NCBI GenBank assembly: GCA_963820955.1
Contig: CAWGCA010000004.1
Span: 38,207-102,206 of the forward strand
Origin: CAWGCA01 sp963820955
Lineage (GTDB): Bacteria > Pseudomonadota > Gammaproteobacteria > Chromatiales > Chromatiaceae
Reading direction: 5' to 3'
Length of the DNA stretch: 64,000 nt
A program made the translations under genes and the position numbers. The stretch's first letter is position 1. Each line of letters begins with the position of its first letter. Shown here in pieces: positions 24,889 through 32,980 of the stretch. Below the pieces are notes generated by a model, which saw only the letters and a program-made list of their open reading frames with translations, ran no database searches and was not told the DNA's origin.

Positions 24889-27800
24889 TCATTTACGTAG
24901 TGGCAACTCTTTGATGTATATATCCTGCTGGGGGAAGGGTATGCCTATGCCCGCCTCCGCCAGGGCATCCCAGATAGCGAACAGCACCTTGGACTGAACC
25001 TCAAGCCGGCTGAAGCGCTGCACGTCCATGAAATACTGGACCCTGAAGTTCACTGAGGATGCGGCAAAATCGATCAGGAATACCTGGGGCTCCGGGGTAA
25101 GCGAAACCTCCGGCTGCATGGTTACCGCCTCAAGAATAACCCGTTGGGCCTCGTGGGGATCGTCCTGGTAACGGACGCCAATGATGAGTACCGTGCGCAC
25201 CTCGCTGTCGGTACGGGTCCAGTTGATGAAGGAACTGCTGATCAGTTCCGAGTTGGGGATGATCACATCCTGGTTGTCCCAGGTAGTCACGGTGACCGAA
25301 CGCATGCCGATCTCCGCGACTTTGCCCTCCTTGTCCCCTATGGTCACCCAGTCCCGGGTGCGAACCGGGCGTTCCGCCAGCAGGATGATCCCGCTGATGA
25401 AGTTGTTGGCGATGTTCTGCAGGCCGAAACCGATGCCGACACCCAAGGCGCCGGCGAAAACGGCCAGACTGGTCAGATTGATGCCCAGAAGGTTCAGGGC
25501 GATGAGCAGACCTATCACCACCACCGCGTACTGGGTGAACACAGAGAGACTGTTGCGGACGCCAAGATCCCTGATGTTGGCGTAGATCCAGCCGTAGGTG
25601 ACTTCCCTGGACCAGCGGCCGATATAAAACACCAGCAAGAGCAGCAATACGGAACTCAGCAGGCTGATACTGTTGATGGAGGTCTCGCCGACGGTGAACA
25701 GGGTGTGGCCGAGCCACGCCCTGAGATCGAGACCTGTCGCCGGGTCGTCGACGAAAAGCCGGTAAAGAATCCAGGCAGCGCCCAGAAACAGGCCGAGGCG
25801 GATCAGGTATTGCAGCGGCTCGATCAGGCTCTTGACCCAGAATGCGGCACGCTCAGATTTGCGCGTGACTTTGGCCTCCAGTGCTTTGGCCAGATCCTTC
25901 ACCAGGCCGCGGGCGATCATCCAGCCAATGATCACCGCGAAGGTCAGCGCCAGATAGCCCCCCAGGGTCCATGCGAGATTGATGTAGCCGAAGATCCCCA
26001 GCAGCGCGGCGGTAAGGATCGCCAGCGGGATGGCCAGGCCGACCAGCCCCGCCAGGCGCACCCAATGGGTTTTGCCCTCGCGTTCACGGAGCATTCCATA
26101 CCAGAGATTATGTATACGCAGCGCCAGATAGGCAGGGGGCAGCAGGAGCAGCATGAAACTGCGATCGAACAGTTCCCTCAGGGGTTGGGAGAGAAAGTCC
26201 AGATGACCCAGGGCCAAACCCAGCGTGAACAGGGAGAGGAGGATGGTAAAGAAAACCACCAGCCGGAACAGGCCGGGCTGCGGATCGGCCAGTCCGATGG
26301 GCGAGTTTAGAATCCATCTGCTCAGCCCGATGATCAGGCGCGTGGCAAGCCAAATCCCGAACAGTGACCCGATCACGGCGAGCCCGGGTGGCACTATGTC
26401 CAGCACCCAGCCGGTGATGAGCAGCAGACCTCCCAACAACAGACCGAATCGATTCCCGCGCAACAGGCTGATGCTGATCAGCAGAGCCCTGCGGGTAAAA
26501 CTCTCCTCCGAGGTGTTCAACGCAGGGCGTTTCAGTCGACCCAGGGCAAGACAGCCCCCGGACCAGACCAGGAGCAGAAACAGTAGCAGAGACCAGCGGC
26601 CGAGATCCGCCTGCTGCATTGCGGTCATCAGGGAGATCACGATTTTCGCCGCAATCTGAATAACTTTGGTTGGCAGTCGGTGCAGTTCTATCAGCAGGGG
26701 TTCCCACTGATCGAGGGTGAGAGGCAGTCGATGGCGCTCCGTGAGGCCCCGCTTCTTACGTTCCAGATAGGCCGCGTCGATCTGTTGCGCCTGTTTCTCC
26801 AGGTCGAGACCAAGCCTGGACAGTGCTGCGGTCTGCTGCTCGAAGCGTTCGATCAAGCCATCGAAGATTGACATTATCTGCCGATACGCTTCGCCTTTCT
26901 CTTTCTCCAGGTCAAACCGCTTGAGAATGACTTCCCGCCGCTGCTCAAGCAGGCTGGTCTTACTGGTGATCAGTACCCTGATGGAATCCAGCTGACGCTT
27001 CAGCTGATTCAGTTTCGCGGCGGACGAACCCAACGCCCGCAGATCGGCTGCGTTATCCACTTCATCGGCGATCGTCTTCTGGGACTGGGCCTGCAACTGC
27101 GCGATCTTCAGCCCGACCCCGCTCAGAAACGCCGACTCTTCGGCTTCCGTCAACTGCGTTTCGGCCAAATCCTTGGTTGACTGACTCGCCGCCGACTGGT
27201 TCCGCAACTGCTCGACCTGCGCACGGTATTGAGTCGCCTTCTCCTGCCATGCTCCACGCTCCGCGGTGACCTGCTTTTCCAGCTCTTCAAGGGTCACTCT
27301 CCTGGTCTGTTCCTCTTGCCTGCTGTAGGCGTCCTTCAATACAGTCAGCCACTGTTCCGCCAGCAGGGTCCGCTCCTTCACCAGCTGCCTGCGGCGTTCG
27401 AGCTGATCGATATTACGTTGTTCCAGCGCGTGTAGGGCCTGCTTCTCCGTCAGGGTTGCCCTGGTTTGGGCGACAAGTGACTTGTCAACGGACTTCTTCG
27501 GGGTCGCGGCAAGGGTCTGCAGCCGATCTTCCAGTTGTTTAATCTCGCTGGCAAGTTCCGCCCGGGCTTGTTGCGCGGATGAGATCGCGATCGCGGTGGA
27601 TTCCTGCGCGACCTTGCGCGTGTCCACTTCCAGTGCGGCCTGATCCAGTTCTGCCTGATCGACGAGGATGGAGCCGACTGCAGCAGTTCGTTCGCTGAGC
27701 TGCGCGCGCCAGGCCGCCAGTTCCGCTGCCTCGTTGGCAATCGCAGCAGCCTCATTCTTCAGGAAATTCTCGCGGTTGACGACGTTATCGCCGGGCTGCC

Positions 27801-27909
27801 CGTTGGTGGGTGTAACTTGAGCCTCGACTGAATTGACTGCCAGAACGGAGAACATTCCCAGGAGCAGGATGAAACCATATTTTCGTATCAACAGCGTTAA
27901 CACTCTCAA
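24889..27909 (-). CDS. Large MscS-type mechanosensitive channel (KefA/MscK-like)
   Basis: The TTG at 27909 has GGAG 5 bases upstream; the product is 1006 residues. A signal peptide (about 1-30) is followed by a long periplasmic coiled-coil region of about 390 residues rich in Gln, Glu and Ala. Then come about ten membrane segments (residues about 430-800) and the MscS domain: VFAGALGVGIGFGLQNIANN (pore-lining TM3), ISGIILLAERPVRTRDWVTI, DNQDVIIPNSELISSSFINW and FRVQYFMDVQRFSRLEVQS. The family releases osmolytes on hypo-osmotic shock, and the KefA size class often also senses ion conditions. Strong match throughout. The gene is monocistronic and ends a leftward run. Confidence 0.9.
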   Translation of the reverse strand: MRVLTLLIRKYGFILLLGMFSVLAVNSVEAQVTPTNGQPGDNVVNRENFLKNEAAAIANEAAELAAWRAQLSERTAAVGSILVDQAELDQAALEVDTRKVAQESTAIAISSAQQARAELASEIKQLEDRLQTLAATPKKSVDKSLVAQTRATLTEKQALHALEQRNIDQLERRRQLVKERTLLAEQWLTVLKDAYSRQEEQTRRVTLEELEKQVTAERGAWQEKATQYRAQVEQLRNQSAASQSTKDLAETQLTEAEESAFLSGVGLKIAQLQAQSQKTIADEVDNAADLRALGSSAAKLNQLKRQLDSIRVLITSKTSLLEQRREVILKRFDLEKEKGEAYRQIMSIFDGLIERFEQQTAALSRLGLDLEKQAQQIDAAYLERKKRGLTERHRLPLTLDQWEPLLIELHRLPTKVIQIAAKIVISLMTAMQQADLGRWSLLLFLLLVWSGGCLALGRLKRPALNTSEESFTRRALLISISLLRGNRFGLLLGGLLLITGWVLDIVPPGLAVIGSLFGIWLATRLIIGLSRWILNSPIGLADPQPGLFRLVVFFTILLSLFTLGLALGHLDFLSQPLRELFDRSFMLLLLPPAYLALRIHNLWYGMLREREGKTHWVRLAGLVGLAIPLAILTAALLGIFGYINLAWTLGGYLALTFAVIIGWMIARGLVKDLAKALEAKVTRKSERAAFWVKSLIEPLQYLIRLGLFLGAAWILYRLFVDDPATGLDLRAWLGHTLFTVGETSINSISLLSSVLLLLLVFYIGRWSREVTYGWIYANIRDLGVRNSLSVFTQYAVVVIGLLIALNLLGINLTSLAVFAGALGVGIGFGLQNIANNFISGIILLAERPVRTRDWVTIGDKEGKVAEIGMRSVTVTTWDNQDVIIPNSELISSSFINWTRTDSEVRTVLIIGVRYQDDPHEAQRVILEAVTMQPEVSLTPEPQVFLIDFAASSVNFRVQYFMDVQRFSRLEVQSKVLFAIWDALAEAGIGIPFPQQDIYIKELPLRK

Positions 27910-27985
27910 ATTGTCTCCAGACTAGAAAACGATGAGTTCGTGACAGACCGTGACAATAGACTGCTTTGTATCTACTCGAGCCCCC

Positions 27986-28333
27986 TCAGAGCAGAAAAAT
28001 AGTGGCCAAGCCAAGAAAACTCATGAAGCCAACCACATCGGTAACCGTCGTTAACACAACCGACCCCGCTAGTGCGGGATCTATGCCTAAACGTTTCATA
28101 GCCAAAGGAATCACTATCAGCACCTCACCGGAGGTTTTTTCTGGCATCAGTTTCCAGAGGATGCTGCGACTGGCTTCGGGGAACGACTCCATCAGGTGAG
28201 CAATTTCAACCGCTTCCAACAGGGTAAGGATCCCGCTAAGTGCTTGGTCTTCGCCTTTTTCCAGGCGCTCCGATGCGGTATCGATCAGGTCACTGTGTTG
28301 TTCGATGGGAGAATTATTTTCAGGCGTGTTCAT
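27986..28333 (-). pseudogene. mgtE: MgtE magnesium transporter reduced by an in-frame internal deletion
   Basis: The 115-residue product joins two parts of MgtE. Residues about 1-75 are the N-terminal domain (LSGILTLLEAVEIAHLMESF, ILWKLMPEKTSGEVLI). Residues about 78-115 are the extreme C-terminal membrane helix (MKRLGIDPALAGSVVLTTVT, DVVGFMSFLGLATIFLL). The CBS domains and the first four membrane helices are missing, roughly 340 residues. A complete MgtE is about 450 residues and transports Mg2+ as a dimer, so this remnant cannot work as a channel. The join leaves the frame open, which hides the deletion in simple annotation. Confidence 0.75.
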
Positions 28334-28854
28334 TCGTTGTCAGGCCTGTTCTGTTAGAATACGGAGCGTGCATAGTTAAAACTGTCAATTGTGGCGCCTA
28401 CCAACCTGATTTTTGGTGTTGGACAGATAATTCTAAATGACTATAAACAATACTCAGGTAACAGAATCCAGGTGGTGACGGATAGTCCCTATAACAGGTT
28501 TTCATGCCAAATCTACGTTGCAGTCCGCCCTGGGTTTCCGAATTAGTGGCGTTTGTGGCGACTGATCACTTCAACCTGAGTTATGTTTAGAGTCACTTAA
28601 TTCTATTTTGTGTCTACTGATATAGCACTATCTTGTAAGCAGAGGGTGAAATAAGTGCGGTCACCGTCTTAAGCAGGTAGAGAGAACGGATCCCGAAGTA
28701 AAGCGATCCGTGAATTACCCCACGCCGCGGCGCTCTAGTTTTCAGATAACGCTGCGTTATCTGCGCTCAGAAAGAGCTCGGAATAGTTGTTCACCGGTGA
28801 GACCAAGGAGCTTTCTGGCGGACAACCAACCGGAAGCACAGAGATGGAGTCAGC
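28334..28854. other. Intergenic region with a palindrome
   Basis: About 520 bases upstream of the RimK cluster, without a recognisable gene. A perfect 9-bp-arm palindrome, AGATAACGC T GCGTTATCT, sits at 28744-28762, about 95 bases before the first gene. It could be an operator or terminator hairpin. Confidence 0.4.
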
Positions 28855-29322
28855 ATGCCGATAGATAGTCAGTTGCAGCATCAGGCCATACTGGGGTGGC
28901 GGGAGTGGCTGGCGTTGCCTGACCTCGGTATCAAGCAGATCAAGGTCAAGGTCGATACAGGTGCTCGCACCTCTGCTCTTCACGCTTTTTTTGTGGACCC
29001 TTTTCAACGCAAGGGGGAAGAGTGGGTGCGTTTCGGTATACACCCGCTCCAGAACAACAAAGATAAGATTGTTGAATGCCAGGCTCCGATAAAAGACAGC
29101 AGGGTGATATCGGACTCCGGAGGGCATCGGGAAAAACGATTCGTCATCGAATCTACGTTTGTGCTCGGCAGATTCGTTTGGCGTTCGGAGCTAACGCTGA
29201 CAGACCGGGATAGTATGAAGTTTCGCATGCTGTTAGGACGCACCGCCCTGAATGGCCTATTCTTAGTGAATCCCGCCGCGTCCTATCTGGTCGGAAAGAA
29301 AGCGTGCAGAAAAAAGAAATAG
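28855..29322 (+). CDS. RimK-associated retropepsin-like zinc/aspartyl protease family protein
   Basis: The 155-residue product carries KVDTGARTSALHA at about residues 31-43, the catalytic DTG-like motif of the COG4067 family (annotated as ATP-dependent zinc protease but with a retropepsin fold). RVISDSGGHREKRFVIESTF and MKFRMLLGRTALNGLFLVNP complete the family pattern. It is the first of three genes transcribed together. The 29-base gap to rimK indicates an operon, and this family is regularly found next to RimK. A role in processing or removing RimK-added glutamates is plausible but not shown. Confidence 0.87.
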   Translation: MPIDSQLQHQAILGWREWLALPDLGIKQIKVKVDTGARTSALHAFFVDPFQRKGEEWVRFGIHPLQNNKDKIVECQAPIKDSRVISDSGGHREKRFVIESTFVLGRFVWRSELTLTDRDSMKFRMLLGRTALNGLFLVNPAASYLVGKKACRKKK

Positions 29323-29351
29323 ACTCGATCAATTAACACCGAGGAAACAAT

Positions 29352-30272
29352 ATGAAAATTGGAATCCTTTCACGGAACAGCAAACTCTATTCCACCCAAC
29401 GTCTGGTAGAAGCCGCACAAGCGCGTGGTCATGAGGTGAAGGTGATCGACGTATTGCGTTGCTACATGAACATAACCTCTCATCGCCCATCCATTCACTA
29501 TCGCGGTGAAGTTCTGACCGGATTCGACGCGGTCATCCCCCGTATCGGTGCATCGGTTACCTTCTATGGGACAGCGGTAGTTCGGCAGTTCGAAATGATG
29601 AATGTATTTCCGGTCAATGAATCCGTCGCGATCACCCGTTCCAGGGATAAACTGCGCTCCTTGCAGTTGCTGGCCCGAAAGGGGATCGGACTGCCGGTCA
29701 CCGGCTTTGCCCATAATCCGGACGACATCGATGATCTGATAAAGACCATCGGAGGTGCGCCGATGGTGATCAAATTGCTGGAGGGAACCCAGGGCATCGG
29801 CGTGGTTTTAGCAGAAACCAAGAAGGCGGCGGAGAGCGTGATTCAGGCCTTTATGGGGCTGAAAGCGAATATTTTGGCACAGGAGTTTATCAAAGAGGCA
29901 GGTGGGTCGGACATCCGCTGCTTTGTGGTTGGGGGTAAGGTGGTTGCGGCGATGAAACGGCAGGGGCCGGAAGGCGAGTTCCGGTCCAATCTGCACCGCG
30001 GCGGCAGCGCAAGCCTGGTCCGCCTGACACCAGAGGAGCGCTCCACCGCCGTGAGGGCAGCTAATATCATGGGGCTGGACGTCTGTGGTGTTGATCTACT
30101 TCGTTCCAACCACGGACCGGTAGTCATGGAGGTGAACTCCTCGCCGGGACTGGAGGGCATCGAAAAAGCTAGCGGAAAAGATGTGGCAGGCGTGATCATA
30201 CAATACATCGAAAAGCGGGTGAGCGAGCTGGAAAACCGCTCGACCCGATCGAGGACACGAGGGCAGGGTTGA
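29352..30272 (+). CDS. rimK: RimK-family ATP-grasp alpha-L-glutamate ligase
   Basis: The 306-residue protein opens MKIGILSRNSKLYSTQRLVE with GAGGAAACAAT before the ATG. The ATP-grasp core is visible in ITRSRDKLRSLQLLARKGIG, VIKLLEGTQGIGVVLAETKK, AGGSDIRCFVVGGKVVAAMK and CGVDLLRSNHGPVVMEVNSS, the latter with the Mg-binding Glu and Asn. RimK adds glutamates to the C-terminus of ribosomal protein S6 in E. coli, and can make poly-glutamate. The start and all ATP-grasp motifs are well supported. The true acceptor here is unknown because neighbouring genes suggest a modification/removal set. Confidence 0.93.
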   Translation: MKIGILSRNSKLYSTQRLVEAAQARGHEVKVIDVLRCYMNITSHRPSIHYRGEVLTGFDAVIPRIGASVTFYGTAVVRQFEMMNVFPVNESVAITRSRDKLRSLQLLARKGIGLPVTGFAHNPDDIDDLIKTIGGAPMVIKLLEGTQGIGVVLAETKKAAESVIQAFMGLKANILAQEFIKEAGGSDIRCFVVGGKVVAAMKRQGPEGEFRSNLHRGGSASLVRLTPEERSTAVRAANIMGLDVCGVDLLRSNHGPVVMEVNSSPGLEGIEKASGKDVAGVIIQYIEKRVSELENRSTRSRTRGQG

Positions 30273-30276
30273 GCTG

Positions 30277-31335
30277 GTGCGGGAATCTTTCGTCATCGGA
30301 GGTCAGACAGTTGCGCCACGCAGCAGGGCCCTGGTCGAGTTGCCGCTACCCCAGTTGTACACACATTCCTCTCTTACTCTACCAGTTCACGTCCTGCACG
30401 GTGCGCGGGAGGGCTCAAGGCTTTTCGTGAGTGCGGCGCTGCACGGTGATGAGCTTAACGGGACAGAGATCATTCGTCGGTTGCTGAAACTATCCGTCCT
30501 GAAACAGCTGCGCGGCACCCTGATTGCTGCTCCTATCGTCAATGTCTACGGTTTGCTACATCAATCCCGCTACTTACCGGATCGCCGGGATCTAAACCGT
30601 TCTTTTCCAGGGTCGGAGACGGGCTCTCTGGCGGCGCGTTTGGCAAACTTGTTCATGCAGGAGATTGTTGCTAAATGCAGTCACGGTATCGATTTGCATA
30701 CCGGTGCTATCCATCGGAACAACCTCCCCCAAATCCGTGCCAATCTGGATGACGAGGAGACCAGAAGATTAGCCGAGGCCTTCGGGGTCCCGGTTCTACT
30801 CAATTCCAATCTTCGGGACGGCTCCCTGCGGGAAGCGGCAGCGGAACGAGGGATACCGATGTTGTTGTATGAGGCGGGTGAAGCGCTTCGCTTCAATGAA
30901 ATTGCTATACGGGTCGGGTTGCAGGGAGTTGTCGGCGTGATGCGGGCGATGGAAATGCTGCCAAAAAGCAAGTCTCGCAGAACAACCCGGCAGGAGCCTT
31001 TCCTGGCCCGTTCCAGCACCTGGGTCAGGGCCTCGAGCAGTGGTTTGTTTAGAAAGGTGGCATCCCTCGGCAGTCGGGTTAAAAAAGGAGATGTGATCGG
31101 TCTTATCGATGCCCCGTTCAGCGGGCGCGAAATGGAAGTCGGTGCTGTCGCCAGCGGCATTATTGTCGGATGCGCCGAGTTACCCCTTGTCCACGAAGGG
31201 GAGGCCTTGTTCCACATAGCGCGGTTCGAGGACGTTAAAGAGGTGGCCCAGCAAGTCGAATCGATGCAGACGCTGCTCTCCCCGGGTGAGACATTGGGTA
31301 CCATGGAAGAGAACGAAGAACCCCCCATCGTTTAA
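30277..31335 (+). CDS. Succinylglutamate desuccinylase/aspartoacylase-family zinc hydrolase
   Basis: The 352-residue product starts at a GTG four bases after rimK stops. The M14-type zinc site is clear: SAALHGDELNGTEIIRRLL carries the H-G-D-E-L-N motif with His and Glu ligands, LPDRRDLNRSFPG the binding residues, and SHGIDLHTGAIHRN the third ligand His. LLYEAGEALRFNE supplies the catalytic Glu. Family members remove acyl or glutamyl groups from amino acids or peptides. Its tight coupling with RimK and the DTG-protein suggests it acts on the same modified substrate, which is inference. The C-terminal 90 residues carry the small beta-domain usual in the subgroup. Confidence 0.88.
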   Translation: MRESFVIGGQTVAPRSRALVELPLPQLYTHSSLTLPVHVLHGAREGSRLFVSAALHGDELNGTEIIRRLLKLSVLKQLRGTLIAAPIVNVYGLLHQSRYLPDRRDLNRSFPGSETGSLAARLANLFMQEIVAKCSHGIDLHTGAIHRNNLPQIRANLDDEETRRLAEAFGVPVLLNSNLRDGSLREAAAERGIPMLLYEAGEALRFNEIAIRVGLQGVVGVMRAMEMLPKSKSRRTTRQEPFLARSSTWVRASSSGLFRKVASLGSRVKKGDVIGLIDAPFSGREMEVGAVASGIIVGCAELPLVHEGEALFHIARFEDVKEVAQQVESMQTLLSPGETLGTMEENEEPPIV

Positions 31336-31519
31336 GGCTGTAACTAATCTTTAGCCTCCTGTGATCCGCAATTATTATGGCGCACAGTTTCACCGCTTTC
31401 TTGCACACTGCAGACCCGTGAGACTGGTGGAAAAAGCAAGATTACCTTTTGAAACCATAGGTGCGAACACCAGAAAAACGTCGGAATAGAACCATTCATA
31501 CCAGAGAGGGGCAAGGGCA

Positions 31520-32494
31520 ATGACTACAGAAAACGGCTTGATCAACGCAGTTCTGCTGGACGGGAAGGGTGGTGGAAAGCTCGTGGACTGGCCTGGGGTG
31601 CGTAGTTGGACACCGGATCAGGGTGCCCTCTGGGTCCATCTGGATTTCACTTCAGACAGGGCAGAGACCTGGTTGCAGGAAGAGAGCGGGCTTGAACCGC
31701 TGGTGGCCGAAGCCCTTATTGCTGACGAAACACGGCCACGTTGCTCCAGCGTTGCTGATGGTTTGCTCGTCAGTCTGCGGGGTGTCAATAGCAACCCCGG
31801 AGCCGATCCGGAGGACATGGTCTCTGTCCGCCTGTTCTGCACTGAAGAGCGGGCGGTGAGCACCCGGCGGCGACGCCTGCTCAGCGTCCGTGATCTGACG
31901 GCAGCGCTGGAACTCGGCGACGGCCCCCGAACCACAGGAGAACTGATGGCCATGCTGGCCGAGCGGTTGATCGAACGCATGAGCAGTGTGATCACCGACC
32001 TGGAAGATCGTATCGATGAATTGGAAGAAAAGATCATTGAAGGCAGCGGACAACAGACCCGCAGTGGCATACTGCAGTTGCGCCGGGAGGTCATAATGCT
32101 GCGGCGTTATCTTGCCCCCCAGCGGGAAGCACTAAACCAGCTGTATGTCGAAAAAGCCCCGTGGCTGGGCGAGCACGACCGCTTACATGTGCGTGAGGCA
32201 TCCGATAAGATAACCCGTTATGTAGAGGAGCTGGATTCGTCCAGGGACCGGGCGGGTGTCGCTTTCGAAGAGCTTTCCAGCCGACAGGCCGAACAGATGA
32301 ATGCCCGGATGTATGTTCTCTCCCTGGTCGCCGGATTGTTCCTGCCTCTGGGTTTCCTTACCGGCCTGCTGGGCATTAATGTTGGTGGTATCCCTTTGGC
32401 AGACAATCCCTGGGGTTTCCTTGAAGTAGTGGTCTTTCTGATTGTGGTGATACTGGTGCAGATTGTGGTGTTTCGGCGCAAGCAGTGGTTTTGA
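31520..32494 (+). CDS. zntB: CorA-family zinc transporter ZntB
   Basis: GAGAGGGGCAAGGGCA precedes the ATG. The 324-residue protein has a soluble N-terminal funnel and two C-terminal membrane helices (YVLSLVAGLFLPLGFLTGLL and FLEVVVFLIVVILVQIVVF). The loop between them reads GLLGINVGGIPL, the ZntB form of the GMN motif. Helices LIERMSSVITDLEDRIDELE and LRREVIMLRRYLAPQREALN form the stalk. ZntB moves zinc (and Cd) across the inner membrane. Length and signature fit the family well. It follows the RimK cluster by 180 bases and is probably separately transcribed. Confidence 0.9.
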   Translation: MTTENGLINAVLLDGKGGGKLVDWPGVRSWTPDQGALWVHLDFTSDRAETWLQEESGLEPLVAEALIADETRPRCSSVADGLLVSLRGVNSNPGADPEDMVSVRLFCTEERAVSTRRRRLLSVRDLTAALELGDGPRTTGELMAMLAERLIERMSSVITDLEDRIDELEEKIIEGSGQQTRSGILQLRREVIMLRRYLAPQREALNQLYVEKAPWLGEHDRLHVREASDKITRYVEELDSSRDRAGVAFEELSSRQAEQMNARMYVLSLVAGLFLPLGFLTGLLGINVGGIPLADNPWGFLEVVVFLIVVILVQIVVFRRKQWF

Positions 32495-32552
32495 CCGCCA
32501 CCGGCCATGCTCCGTGGAGCGCCTACTTTAAAGACCCCCCGCCCTGGAAGTC

Positions 32553-32810
32553 AATATCGGAACCACCTGAAAGACGATCACCTTAACAGACCAGCGGGAC
32601 CAATGGGCCAAGACGCAGATTGCCGCCGGTGAGTACGCTAACGACAGCTCATATATTGGCGATCTCGTGCGACCTGATCAAGAGCAAAACACCAAGTTTA
32701 GATGGCTGAAAGTTGCCATTCAGGAAGGGCTTTACAGCGTCATCAGCAACAAAGCTGTGCGCGGTTTTTGGGCGGAGGCAGAAGCATGGTACAGAGAGAA
32801 GAATGGCTGA
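32553..32810 (+). pseudogene. ParD-type antitoxin pseudogene with a ParE start fragment
   Basis: Reading AAT at 32553 gives NIGTT, a TGA, then KTITLTDQRDQWAKTQIAAG, EYANDSSYIGDLVRPDQEQN, KFRWLKVAIQEGLYSVISNK and WAEAEAWYREKNG, ending at TGA 32810. It matches ParD antitoxins of the CopG fold. The internal TGA and the lost ATG kill it. Overlapping the end, ATGGCTGATTTTGATCTTAG at 32803 reads MADFDLSS then stop, exactly where a ParE toxin would begin. The pair was a toxin-antitoxin module, now dead. Confidence 0.75.
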
Positions 32811-32980
32811 TTTTGATCTTAGCTCCTGAGCCGCAATGCAATATGCCCGCTAAGGGTGGCGCTCGGCTCGCTGATGAGACGCTCGTTCCTGCACCCACTG
32901 CGGACTCGCGTTTTGTCGATTGATGTAAAGGTTGAGTTGCCGGTACAAGATTCGTTTCGCTTGCTGCGGAGGTGGCACGG

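Noticed and set aside
25144..26310. 388-codon rightward frame within the MscS-type gene
   Set aside because: Antisense shadow of a conserved MscS domain; composition is that of a GC-rich complement.
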